Source of the DNA: Volvariella volvacea V23
Taxonomy: Eukaryota > Basidiomycota > Agaricomycetes > Agaricales > Pluteaceae
DNA length: 64,000 bases
NCBI GenBank assembly: GCA_000349905.1
Contig: KB722738.1
Location: forward strand, 863,551 to 927,550
Direction: 5' to 3'
The translations under genes were made by a program, and so were the position numbers. Shown piece after piece: positions 46,103 through 56,748 of the stretch. The notes beneath the pieces are model-generated. The model was not told the DNA's origin. It saw only the letters and a list, made by a program, of their open reading frames with translations, and ran no database searches. The number at the start of each line of letters is the position of its first letter. Within the stretch, counting starts at the first letter, position 1.

Positions 46103-47306
46103 ATGATGAAAGCTACACATTTTTTATTTCCCCTTGCCTTTCTATCCCGCCTCATTTGGGCTCAGGTGCCTCCAGAGATTTGCCCAGCTAATAATCCTGA
46201 CGCAGAATGGGTAGGCAATCTCGTTTGAATGGGTTAGGACTCCCTGCTTATTTTATTTAGACATATAATTCCAATGGACAAAGTCCTTGTGTAGTTGCAG
46301 CATACTTGGGTGGGGCTTGTGTGGGAGGATGTGAGTTTTATCGGGGCTAATGTTGCAGTGAACGAATGACCGAGTATTACAGCTTTCACAATCAGGCCGC
46401 TCACTGGGTCGCAGGTGTATGCTGGCCCATCTCCACAAGATGCCAATCCTTGCCGATGTAGCACCGTATACTATTCCATGATAAGCGCTTGCGCTTACTG
46501 CCAGAACCGGCCAGCAATACCATGGTCCCTATACAGCACAAATTGCACCTCTACAGTTTATGAGACTATGTATGTTAACTTGTCATTCTTCTCGTCCATC
46601 AGTCATCCAACCATTTTAGCTTCCCGTCACCCATACCCCAAGGTGTAGCCGTGCCACATTACGCGTACATCAATGTCACAGTAAGCACTACGTGAACACC
46701 CAATGATGGCAGATGTGCTCAGAATTGCTATGACAGGTGGACGACATCTTCAACCCGCAGGAGGCACAAGCGTCTGCCATACCCAGTCTCGAATCCTCAG
46801 CCGCACCCAGGCCCACTGGGCCATCCCCCACTGATAGTTCTGGGTCTGGGAGTTCAAATGCAGGCCCCATCGCGGGCGGTGTTGTTGGTGGTGTTGTAGG
46901 ACTTGCATTGATCGCTGCGTTTGTCTACTGGCTACTCCGACGTCGCAAACAACGTCAGAACCAAGTCCCCTCTCAACCAGTGTTCAAGGAACCTGCTCCG
47001 TCGGGGTTCCCTTCTCCACCACCTACTTCACAACTGACTTCATCGAGCCCGCTGTATAGCCCAACGCCCGCCGCTGGCCCCAAATACTATGTTCGTACAC
47101 ATCATATTTTCATTATCCAACATCTGACCCACATCTAGGATCCGAGTGACCCTAGCACCTTCCCTACTTCTCCAGCGACGTCGGCCGTTTATACAACTGT
47201 ACCCCCTGACAATCAGCAGCATCTATTGCAACCGAACTACTCGGGAAGGTTTACCCCCGTGACAGCAAACAATCCCCGGAACTATACTGGTGTGCCAGAG
47301 GTTTAA
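46103..47306 (+). CDS. Secreted-ectodomain single-pass membrane protein
   Basis: Function unknown; the architecture recurs in basidiomycete surface proteins. Exons 46103-46210, 46261-46330, 46383-46569, 46620-46680, 46737-47090 and 47139-47306 give 315 residues. Residues 1-20 are a signal peptide ending at WAQ. The ectodomain has a cysteine pattern (EICPA, SPCVVAAYLGGACVGG, NPCRCSTVYYSMISACAYCQ, STNCTSTVYE) with several N-glycosylation sites, then VPHYAYINVT, a Ser/Pro/Gly-rich stalk and one transmembrane helix (AGGVVGGVVGLALIAAFVYW) followed by basic LLRRRKQRQ. The cytosolic tail is Pro/Ser/Thr-rich. It could be a wall sensor, but that is only inference from layout. Confidence 0.75.
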
Positions 47307-48098
47307 GGGACGCTCATACCTGTCAATGGACTTGTTCAGCCATATCAATTATTTTCTTACTTGCGCCCTTCTAACTGATATCTAGAATACCTTGATATGT
47401 ATTCACTTACGATTGTTTGATATGTATGACCCCAACGAACTTTCCAGCTACCTCATTTCTCTGGATGATGCTCGAATAGCATTGTCTGATTATAATTCTG
47501 TATTCATCTATTTGCTTTCTACTTGCAATGTAACAACCTTCCTAGTAGTCCACATGGGCAAGATGATTATCTATTAAGCACCCGTGTTATCCCTCCAATA
47601 ATTGAGTTGACCTAGGTTGGTGCATGTGGGCACTGTCACAACGGGTACCTATCAGTCATAGCGATTGTGCTCAGGATGACGATTGGCCCACTAATTACAA
47701 ATCAAGAACAATGAGTCCTAGAGCTGGGAGAGATTTGCTTGCCTAGCAGCCTATCTGGATCCAAAATGCTACCCGTCCTCCCGTAGTGTTTGTTCCATGG
47801 AGCCTTGTAACTATATACGTTTGAACTAGGAGTTCACATGAGTACTTGCATGCATACCTATAATTGTCCCATCTACGCAGAGCAGCACATAACGATTCCA
47901 CCTACTATACAAACAATTTCTGAAGGTGCTTCTAGAACAACTAGTTACATTAGTCCCCCGGCAATGCCGGGATACCCAGGCAGGAAAGCACAGACTGGAT
48001 GAGGGCTCAGGGCGTCCTGGCCAATTCCACCACGTGACAAAGACACGAACACTGCGCCGCCTGCGCTCGTGCTATTGTACCTTTCTCTCCGACTAATC
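47307..48098. other. Intergenic region, membrane protein to CHMP7
   Basis: 792 bp, the largest gap after 45 kb. A 61-codon frame near 47392-47577 has no conserved features. Nothing else is seen. Confidence 0.5.
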
Positions 48099-49669
48099 AT
48101 GTCAAACCCACTGTCCAATACCCTATATGCTTTATCACCGTATAATACGATATCTAAGTCTCGGCTTCAGGCGCTATACGCCGATATCTCACGTCAAAAG
48201 AGCTCGAATCCTGTTGCATATCAATCGAGTATCGAGTGGTGGCGTAAGGCCTTAGAGACAATCGTCAGCTCTGGACTTCAAGAGGATAATAGCCGACTCA
48301 TACTTCACGCTGGACGACGATTGATTGATGGTTTGAAGTACGACGGAGTTGGAAAGCCATTAGCGCTAGGAACTGTGATTGTGTGTGCCATCCTCTGCTC
48401 CTACTTTCACTGACTTCACTCAAAATGGGCTAGTAAAGACAGAGCTTCAAGCGTCGAAATCTTTGATACTACGAGACGAGTTCATTGACGCCACTCAGTC
48501 AATTTATAGTTCTGTGTGGCTTCCCAGTCGAATTGCCGCTTACGTTGTTGGCAAGCCATTATGGTGGATGCTTGAGCAACTCGGTATTACAGGAGAAGAC
48601 GGCATAATGAGCTCTCCGAGAAGGGATGGGAACAGTGACAATTCTTGGTGGAACGACTACGTTGTTATACCCCTCGTAGAGAAGGCAGCAGACTCGGTTC
48701 TTGAGCGACAACGGGAGAGATACGGAAGTGCCAGTGATAGACTGTACAGCATGGAAGGCTTCAGACGCGAATTTTCTTCTGTTCTTGGGGAAGACACACC
48801 TATTATGAACGAGCGGGACAGTAGAGTTTTGTTGCGCTTCTTGGAACGAGATAAAAGGGCTATTATACTTGGCAAGGATGTAGGTTCAGCTCCTCTTCCC
48901 CTGAGATCCGTTACGTATAACCACCGCAGGTCATTAAATTTATCATCGACGACACCAGCGACACCCGTCATGAAATTTCATCCATCGACCAAGGAATCCT
49001 CGAAGTGAAGATAGCCATTGAGAGCATACAGCGGCAGGTGGATGGACTCCATCACAAGATTGAGAAGTGCGTTTTTGTATGCCACTGCCCACCCACACTG
49101 ATAATCCAAAGGCTCACCACCCAAGCTTCGGAGGCACTACGCCAACAGCGCAAACCGATTGCACTGAACCATATACGGATACGAAAGCAATACCAGGATA
49201 TATTAGCCACGCGTTTAAAATCCTTAGAGAACTTGGAGGCTACTATGCTAAGCATTGAGTCCGCCGCTAGCAATATAGAGGTGAGGTACCGACCGTATTT
49301 CGCACGAGCAGGTTGTTGAGCGAGTAATAGATTATGAAGACGTACGCCTCATCCACGGCGACATTGAAGGCCGTGCTTTCCCATCCCTTGCTTCAATACG
49401 AGTCCATAGATAAGACGATGGATGCCCTAGCAGAAGCGAATATGGACGCGAAGGAGATTGACGACAGCATCCGAGCTGCGGAGCCTAGCCAGACATTCGA
49501 CGAAATCGAACTGGAAGCAGAACTGCAAGAGCTCGTGGACGAAGCAAGGCGGGCAGAGACATCTCAACGGGAGGGGAAACTGGAACAACTACATCCCCCA
49601 ACTCGGGATCCATCACCCCAAACTACTTGGCAAGGGGAGAGGACTCGAACTGCAGTGGCAATGCCATAA
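48099..49669 (+). CDS. CHMP7: CHMP7-like ESCRT-III protein (SNF7 family)
   Basis: ESCRT-III-related factor; CHMP7 recruits ESCRT-III to the nuclear envelope for sealing and quality control. Exons 48099-48384, 48434-48879, 48930-49066, 49112-49280 and 49331-49669 give 458 residues. The N-terminal half, with IEWWRKALETIVSSGL and LPSRIAAYVVGKPLWWMLEQ, is the winged-helix membrane-binding part of CHMP7. The C-terminal half is a SNF7 helical domain (EVKIAIESIQRQVDGLHHKI, NHIRIRKQYQDILATRLKSL, YESIDKTMDALAEANMDAKE). The first donor (GTGT|GTGCCA) is weak but is the only one that keeps frame. A MIM-like acidic helix (ELEAELQELVDEARR) lies near the end. Confidence 0.85.
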
Positions 49670-49756
49670 GCTGTCAAAGTTCCTGATGACGGTTATGCTA
49701 CATCACGATAGTGTGTCGATGCAATCTCTGCTGATAATGCTATTCATTGTTATAAT

Positions 49757-50166
49757 CTACTTGGACTCTCCCATCCCCATAGCGTTCTTGGCTTTACCCA
49801 TGAGGGATTCCTAAGGGATGCGCGTTGTCAGACCCCACGGCACTGCAAATGAACAACACTAACTTGGTTCTCGTTGGAATTACCGCTAATGTTATCTGCG
49901 ACCTTTTGCCCCATCGATTTCTCGCTCTGAGAAAGGTCAGCTCCCATCAGTATGTCAGCAGCGGCGACCTACGCTGGGCTGCATGGTAGACGCCAAAGAG
50001 TCAGCCTTGCCCTTGACATAGTCGCCGGCTTGCTCCATGGTAGACTTCTGAGAGTCAGGCTGCAGAAGGGTAAATCAGCCGGCGGAGACCCGGGAGATTG
50101 AGTTGGGATTACCTTGAGTTCAGAGGTAGCCTTGTCGGTGAACGATTGACGACCGGTGTCAGACAT
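49757..50166 (-). CDS. HSP12: HSP12/HSP9 family small heat-shock protein
   Basis: Very small hydrophilic stress protein that stabilises membranes and is strongly induced by stress and starvation in other fungi. Exons 50166-50113, 50059-49973, 49926-49864 and 49810-49757 give 85 residues. The start MSDTGRQSFTDKA, PDSQKSTMEQAGDYVKGKAD, VADNISGNSNENQESLMGKA and KNAMGMGESK are family hallmarks. Each of the four exons ends at a phase-0 intron. A TATA box lies 68 bp upstream of the start on this strand, unusual here, where most promoters lack one. Convergent with CHMP7, 87 bp between stops. Confidence 0.95.
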
Positions 50167-50462
50167 GATTGTGGATGCAGAAAGTGACAAGATGCGGTAA
50201 TGAGGAAAGAGGCAAACGAGAGAGAGGGCAGCCTTTATAGGAAGAGGTGGCGGGCACAGACCAGTGACGTTGGGGCGGGGAGGGATGACGCATTAGACTT
50301 TTGGGCGGGCGACTGGAGAGTGCGCGCAACTGTCGATGACGCAATGCGCCGATCATCTGCATATCTGGCGACAACAAGTGTCAACAGAGCCACTACGTCA
50401 CCACCAAGAAGGACCGCAGCGCTCTCATCCCGCACCGATACCCCGACGCTCCTGCTTTGACG
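50167..50462. promoter_or_regulatory. Divergent promoter, HSP12 and OTU1, with TGACG cores and TATA box
   Basis: This 296-bp region contains TGACG at 50265-50269, 50286-50290, 50337-50341 and 50458-50462 and the reverse form CGTCA at 50396-50400. TGACG is the half-site bound by ATF/CREB-type bZIP factors such as stress-activated Atf1. A TATAAA box on the - strand (50234-50239) faces HSP12. Stress induction of HSP12 through these sites is inferred. Confidence 0.55.
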
Positions 50463-51778
50463 ATGGGCCCCGTCAGACTCCGACACCCGAACGGAATCGC
50501 CACCATTCAGGTTCCCTTCGACCGTGAGGACTATGCCGTCGGCGACTTGCTGCAGCAGATCTACGCAGAGACCAAGATACTTCCGTCCCGACAAACCCGT
50601 ATGATCACATATTCACGCCTTTTCTGCAGCCCAGGCTGACCTTGCATCAGTCAAAGCCGGATATCCCCCTCAACCCCTCACTGTCATACCCGAACTCCCC
50701 TTATCTAGTCTCGGCCTCAAGAGCGGAGAGCAGATCATTGTCAGCGAGTCGTCAGACCGCAGTGCTTCTTCCTTAGTTGCACAACCGCCTGTCTCTTCGG
50801 CTGCCATACAGCCCCCCGCATCGTCGCACAGTCAGCCACCGGCCCCCACACTCTCCCGGCCTGCGGGTCCTGACTTCGTCGAGACTGATACGGGCTTCCT
50901 GGTGCACAGGGTCAGTCGATCCAATCATCTATGCTTGGATGGATTCGTCCTCACAAAGGCCAGGTGGTCCCTGATGACAACTCGTGCCTCTTCTCTGCCG
51001 TAGCACTTATATTCGAGCAGAGTATTGCCAAGGCGCCCCAGATGCGGCAAAGTATTTCGCATTGTATGCTTCTAGATGTCCGACTCTGACATATCGCTCA
51101 AGTTGTAGCGGATGGTATCAAGAATGACCCGGAGACCTATAATGAAGCTATTTTAGGGTGTGTGGTTCCATTGTACCCGGGAGAGCCACACTTATGGAGA
51201 GCGGGCTTTAGCATGCCCCCAACAGGGTATATCAGCACTATTCTCAAGCCTTCGACATGGGGAGGCGCTATTGAGCTTGGTATCCTCGCAGCACACTATG
51301 ACATCGAAATCGCCAGCATTGATGTTGAAACTGGTCGCATCGACCACTTCTCACCACCTTCTGGCGCTTTTTCTTCTCGGTGTATCCTCCTCTATAGTGG
51401 CATACATTACGATGCGGTTAGCCTTGCACCTAGCATTGATTCGCCTAGCGAATGGCATCAAACTATATTCCCTGTGGTAATCGTTGCGTCTCTTGTTGAT
51501 CCTCTGTCGTTGATCCACGATTCTAGGCATCTACCAACGACTCCTCTGATCCTATCGTGGTTGCCGCTTCCCAGCTGGCCACCACGTTACGGGCCAAGAA
51601 GGCGTATACCAATACTGCCACGTTCGACCTCAAGTGCGAAGTGAGCATGCATCTTTGGTGGCCCGTTTTGCAATGCGTTCTTAACACCACACAGATATGT
51701 GGAAAGGGTTTGAAAGGCGAAAAGGAGGCTCGATCACATGCGGAGCAGACAGGGCACACTCGTTTCGGAGAATACTAA
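50463..51778 (+). CDS. OTU1: Ubiquitin thioesterase OTU1 (YOD1)
   Basis: OTU-family deubiquitinase that works with Cdc48/p97 in ER-associated degradation. Exons 50463-50598, 50630-50910, 50964-51051, 51103-51157, 51212-51476, 51527-51640 and 51695-51778 give 340 residues. The N-terminal 85 residues are the UBX-like domain (MGPVRLRHPNGIATIQVPF, LGLKSGEQIIVSES). The catalytic Asp and Cys are in VVPDDNSCLFSAVA and the His in YSGIHYDAVS. YISTILKPSTWGGAIELGIL is conserved. The C-terminus is the C2H2 finger CEICGKGLKGEKEARSHAEQ followed by TGH. All domains of YOD1 are present. Confidence 0.95.
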
Positions 51779-51921
51779 AGTTGGTCAGTAACAAAACATG
51801 TGAAGCATCCGATACTACGACAGGAATTAATGGAATGTACTGTGTCGAAAAACTGGCGGCAACTGGCAGTATAAACACGCGCCAAAGCGAAACGCCCCAA
51901 CTTATCGGATTATTGGCGTGG

Positions 51922-53272
51922 TCAAAGATCCCCTTCGTAGTCCATAACAATTGGACAATGGTCTGATGCGCCGTAAATTTCTCCTCGTATCTCGCACTAC
52001 AAATCTTAATTAACAAGTCACAATTACTACACTCAACTACTCACCATTTGGACTCGATCAACCAAAGATCGACTCAAGACGACTGAGGGAATAAACTTGC
52101 TCAGTTATCAACTCCGGTCTGTTCAATAGTACTTACACATGTCTAACCGCCAACCCAAACCTTTCTCTCGGCAGTTGAAGCGATATGAGAAATAAGTATA
52201 ACCGCGTTCGGATGGGTGTGATTGGCGCCACACATCCACGAACTGGGGCTCAGAGAGCTTTTCTGGCTTGCCCTCATTGCCATCCTTAGAGCCCTCTAAT
52301 ATTTGACGGAAAGCTGAAGTTTCTGCCTCGGTATATCCTGGCGTCTTGTTCCAGTTAGATTTAGCATTAGCCAGGTCTATCAAATGAATCAGAGAGCTCG
52401 TGGGTGTTTGGACAGACTACCAACCTATTTCCGTGGGTGCTACATTCAAGTCACCAGTCCATATCACGGGCTTCTTCTGGTCGAGCTCACGTATATACTT
52501 GGTGAAGTGAACGTTCCACTCCTTCTTCGCGTCGAGGGTCTATTTCAAGCTCAGGTAGCTGTTTGCAAGGAGTGCTGTGTTCTCACCTTTAAACCTGTAC
52601 CAGCATTCACGACATAGGTTCCTACGACATACGTGTTTTCAAACTCCAAGGTGATGATCCTCCCTTTGACAGACTCTGGGTCCGGGTGACCAGGAAGCGT
52701 CATTGACACAGATAGAGGTTTGAGCTTGGATAAGATAGCAATGCCGCCTGACAGCTGGTGTCACAATGACGCCACTACAATACCAGACAATTACGTACCA
52801 TAGGATTTCTTAGCAGATATCGACCAATATGCGTGGGGGTAATTGACTTTCAATCCCAGGCCCACAGGAGGTGAGTTGACCTGTTCAGATCTCATCAATT
52901 AGGTGCGGTAATGTGACCTTTCGGATTACCTTTGTTTCCGTCAGAACTAGGATATCTGCGTCTTCTGCCTCAATGTAGCGCTTGAAGCCCTGCAAGATAG
53001 AATGAAGATCACCCTGATGACTGGGCATTCTGTCTACGCACCTTCTTTTGACTGGCTGCATATCCACATATGTTCCAGGCAGTAATACGAACGGTGTTAG
53101 ATGGCCTAGCGGTGAACGAGATATGCTCGGGAAGCACTTTGTTAGTTGGTTGGCCTGAAAAGCTCCCGTTGCTTTGGGATCCAGTCAACTTGTTTCGTTT
53201 GGTGGGTTGGATTTGTTCGTCATCGGTATCAGCAAGGGTGCGCTTGGAAGAGCTCGAACGATTGATGGACAT
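51922..53272 (-). CDS. AP endonuclease, exonuclease III family (APE1-like)
   Basis: Cuts DNA at abasic sites in base excision repair. Conserved blocks in order are VRITAWNICGYAASQKKGF, DILVLTETKV, AYWSISAKKSYGGIAILSK, NTYVVGTYVVNAGTGLK, PVIWTGDLNVAPTEIDLANA, YTYFSYRFNCREKGLGWRLD and YGASDHCPIVMDYEGDL. The catalytic Glu (LTETK), Asp-Asn pair (GDLNVA) and final Asp-His (SDHCP) are present. Around eight introns. The nuclear-type N-terminus MSINRSSSSKRTLADTDDEQ contains basic KR patches. An in-frame upstream ATG at 53359 would add 29 residues. Divergent with SAM37, 183 bp between starts; convergent with OTU1. Confidence 0.92.
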
Positions 53273-53455
53273 TGCAAATACGAACGTTGGAGGGTGGTTG
53301 AAAAAAAAGAAGGCTGAACGCAGGATGGAGGCTCTGTTTAACAGCCAGCAAGCACCCATTTACACGCCCCCACGCGTCGGTACACGTGACGGAGCGCGTT
53401 TGATGGCTTTCCGGCGCTGTTGTCGCGTGTTTAATTTAGAAGGCCATCCTCCGTC

Positions 53456-54806
53456 ATGACCCCTCCATCATCGAGTCCTCTAGTGCTGTATATATGGCCT
53501 GCCGGCTGGGATCTTCCTTCCATAGATCCACTGTGCTTAGCTGCTCTTTTGTACCTTCAACTCACCGTCCTAGGAGGATTCTCCGTTGTGGAATGCAACG
53601 ACCCAGACCGCTCTCCAAGTGGTAGGTGGGTGCTTGCTTAATATTGCCGAACCATCTACTCAATACCACAAACACCATATTAGGACAGCTACCATTCCTT
53701 ACACACGAGGAACAAGTTGTCACTTCCTTTCCGGCAATAGTCAAATATGTCGCAAGTTTGAAGCGTACTAAGAATGCCAACCTCGACTCTCCACTATCAG
53801 CAGCGCAAAAAGGACAAAGTACTGCGTGGTGTAGTTTCGTTCAGTCAAAAATTGGGGACCTCGTCGTGAGTTCTGCCATGTCGCCCTCTTGTCCAATTTG
53901 TTAGGTCGCTCACATAATTTAGTACAATATGCTTTATGCTGTGCCGTCCAACTGGGAAGATTTGACGCATACTACATTTGTATCCATGCTTCCTGTCCCC
54001 CAACGCTATTACGTTCCAGCCCGTATAAGAGCATGCTACAAACCTCGGCTCGAGGCTGCTGGACTCTGGGTCACTCCTGCTCCAGAGAAACCACCACGCA
54101 AGCCATTCAAGAAAAAAGAATATGAGGAGCCTGAATCTCATTCACGAGCTTTCAAGCGAGCATTCGAGAAAGACAAAGTTAGTCGTTAAAAGGCCGCTAT
54201 ACAAAGATACTTACCCACTTGCCAAGATTTTGGATACCGCTCGCTCCTCTCTGGACATCATCACACGCCTTCTTGGGGATAGGCAGTACTTCTTTGGCTC
54301 GCAGTAAGAGTTCTCTATATTTATTACGTTTAATCGAAATGACATTTGTTCCTAGTCTCACTACATTAGATGTTCTTACTGCAGCACACCTTCTGGTGCT
54401 CCTGCGGCCAAAGTTTCCTGACCCCTTCCTTCAAGAACTAATTACTCAATCGTACTCCACCCTAGCTGAGCATGCGAGCAGAGTCCTTTCTCAGTGCAAC
54501 TCACTACCTTCCCCACAGCCGCAAGCATCAAGTCTGTCTGTATGGAATCTGCTACCACGGTTTTCGGGCGGTCACAAGAAACAGCATTCCTTGTCTCCAG
54601 AAGAAGTTCAATTCCGAAGGTTTACATGGGGCTTTTTTGGCTTTGCTTTAGGAAGTGTTTTTGCATATTTTACAGTGGTGGGGAGCCCCATAAAGATTGT
54701 GGTTATGCCTTCAGAGAAGCTAGAGGAAGACACTGAAGATGAGAACGTGGATGAATTACTCGTGGGTGAAGGGGTAGATAATGAAGGCGAAGACGACGAA
54801 GAATGA
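53456..54806 (+). CDS. SAM37: SAM37/metaxin-like mitochondrial outer membrane protein
   Basis: Subunit of the sorting and assembly machinery that inserts beta-barrel proteins into the mitochondrial outer membrane. Exons 53456-53621, 53684-53865, 53923-54177, 54227-54303 and 54356-54806 give 376 residues. The glutathione-transferase-like N-terminus reads YIWPAGWDLPSIDPLCLAAL, CNDPDRSPSGQLPFLTHEEQ. The C-terminal helical half has ILDTARSSLDIITRLLGDRQ, YFFGS and TTLDVLTAAHLLVLLRPKFP. A hydrophobic segment (WGFFGFALGSVFAYFTVVGS) near residue 315 may anchor it, followed by an acidic tail. The 49-nt intron 54178-54226 is required to restore frame. Confidence 0.9.
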
Positions 54807-55024
54807 CAAGAAGAACGATACGAGTACGCTTGTCATATTAGATTACAGCAGGTATATATCTTCATCCTACAACTATAACTTTGGGTACCAGCCACCTTGC
54901 CTTGGCTTTTCGTCATGTGGGGTCCCAATTTCCCACGCTCCAAAGTTATGCAGTGATTATTAGCCTGTTAAGCTCACCACCAACCCCCTGCTGTCCGCCT
55001 AATCCCTATTCCTTGCACGAATTC

Positions 55025-56687
55025 ATGGATGAAGACTTAATTGTGGTAGACGATGAGCCACAACACGCACTCCCGGTAGCCCCCACCAAGGACAATGGCC
55101 CTCGTACTGACGACTCACATTCTCGTTTACGAAGTTCCACTCTCAATGCACCTCGTAATGCTGAAAGTTCGGAACGAACGACAAGATCATCTACTACGAA
55201 ACCAAAACTACAACCAAAGCTCAAGCTCAAGTTGAGCGAAAAGGCGGCTGCGCAAGCCCCTGGAATGTCATTCTTGGGTCAGTATGATCGTGAACTTGAT
55301 TCGGACGACGAGGACTTGGCTTTTGAGGAGCAGTTTATTCTAAGGATGCCACCTGGGGACGACTGTGAGAGGCTTCGTAAGATGGTGGCAAGCAGAGATA
55401 TGTCAAACGACGTATGGTTCAAGTTCAAAGGTACGCCAGGGTGATTACAGCGCATTGTACGCGTCAGTCGACTTAGACATGCCATTCCAGATTCTCGGAG
55501 AGCTGTATTTCACATAGGGAATTCAGTGTACTCTGCTAAGCTAGTCGACCTCCCTTGTATCATAGAATCTCAGAAAACTTTGGACAATAAGCAGATGTTC
55601 AAGGTTGCTGACATATGTCAGGTTGGTTTGACGTATCTGTGCGAACCGTGGTATTCTAAGCTATCTTCCAGATGCTGGTCGTGGAGAACAGAATTGAGAA
55701 CGATGAAGGCTTGACGGGTCAGAGAAATTTTAATATCGACGAGTTTATATGGCCCCATGGGATCACGCCCCCACTGGCCCATGCGCGGAAACGACGTTTT
55801 CGAAAACGCGTCAATCGAAGGGTGGTTGCGCTTTCGTTCATATGCATATTTGCCCCTAATCTCTTTGCTGAAACAGACCATAGAAAGTGTGGAACAGGAA
55901 GTGGAACGATTACTGGAAGAGGATGCTCTCGCTACAGAAGTCAAATACGGTGAGTTCTTGACAAAGCTATTGGATAGCAATGTGATGTCTAACCTCCGTT
56001 TAGAGGTTCTTGACAACGTCAATCCAGACTTGTCAGATTCCGAGTTCATGGAGCCTGAACTACCAATTGATGCACCTACTCCTGCAATATCCGACTTCGG
56101 CGATGCTGCAACGCCGGGTGCGGACATGGGAGAGGGTGATTACGACGGTCTTGAAGAGGACGAGGAGGACGGACCCGAGGGTGACATAGACGAGGAGCTG
56201 GCAGCTGAATTAGATTTAGCATTAGGTGACGAAGAGGGTGGCGAAGGAGACGATGATGACGATGACGATGATGAGAGTGAAGACGAGGAGGACGATGATG
56301 ATGACGACGAAGCTGTCCAGGCGAGAAAGCTCCTAAATGAGGAGATTCGCGACCTGGAGGCAGCAGTGGCCAAGAAGACCAACGAAATTGCAAATTCAGC
56401 CAACCCATTAATTAGGGTGAGTGAGACTTGTTTTTAATGTTAAGCTGTACACTGATGGATGTCCACAGAAACGATTTGAGGATGCTTTGAAGAAGCTTAC
56501 AGCCGACCTGGAGATGAAGGTTTCACAGCGAGACGAGCTAAAGGAGAAGCAGAGATTGCAAAAGGAAGGCGTAAATCTGGACGAGGATCAAGAGTCAGAG
56601 GCGGGTGAACAGGATGGTGCTGACATTGAAGATGATTTGAATGGGGCTTTGTTTGGTTCTGAGGATAACGCCATGGACGTTAGCTGA
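55025..56687 (+). CDS. TAF7: TFIID subunit TAF7
   Basis: Subunit of the general transcription factor TFIID, partner and regulator of TAF1. Exons 55025-55430, 55491-55621, 55672-55821, 55877-55949, 56004-56416 and 56469-56687 give 463 residues. The TAFII55 N-terminal domain (about 95-260) is clear: EEQFILRMPPGDDCERLRKM, VWFKFKDSRRAVFHIGNSVY, AKLVDLPCIIESQKTLDNKQ, KVADICQMLVVENRIEND and EFIWPHGITPPLAHARKRRF. A long Asp/Glu tract (about 56140-56310) follows, then a helical C-terminus (RKLLNEEIRDLEAAVAKKTN, FEDALKKLTADLEMKVSQRD). Convergent with GAA1, 61 bp between stops. Confidence 0.95.
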
Positions 56688-56748
56688 TCATATTTTTCGC
56701 TTCTTGGGGCTCGTGTAAGTAACTGTAGTAGAGTATTCTCTTTGGCAA

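Noticed and set aside
54178..54206. 29-nt intron in SAM37
   Set aside because: Too short; the 49-nt intron ending at 54226 keeps frame and has an acceptable branch region.
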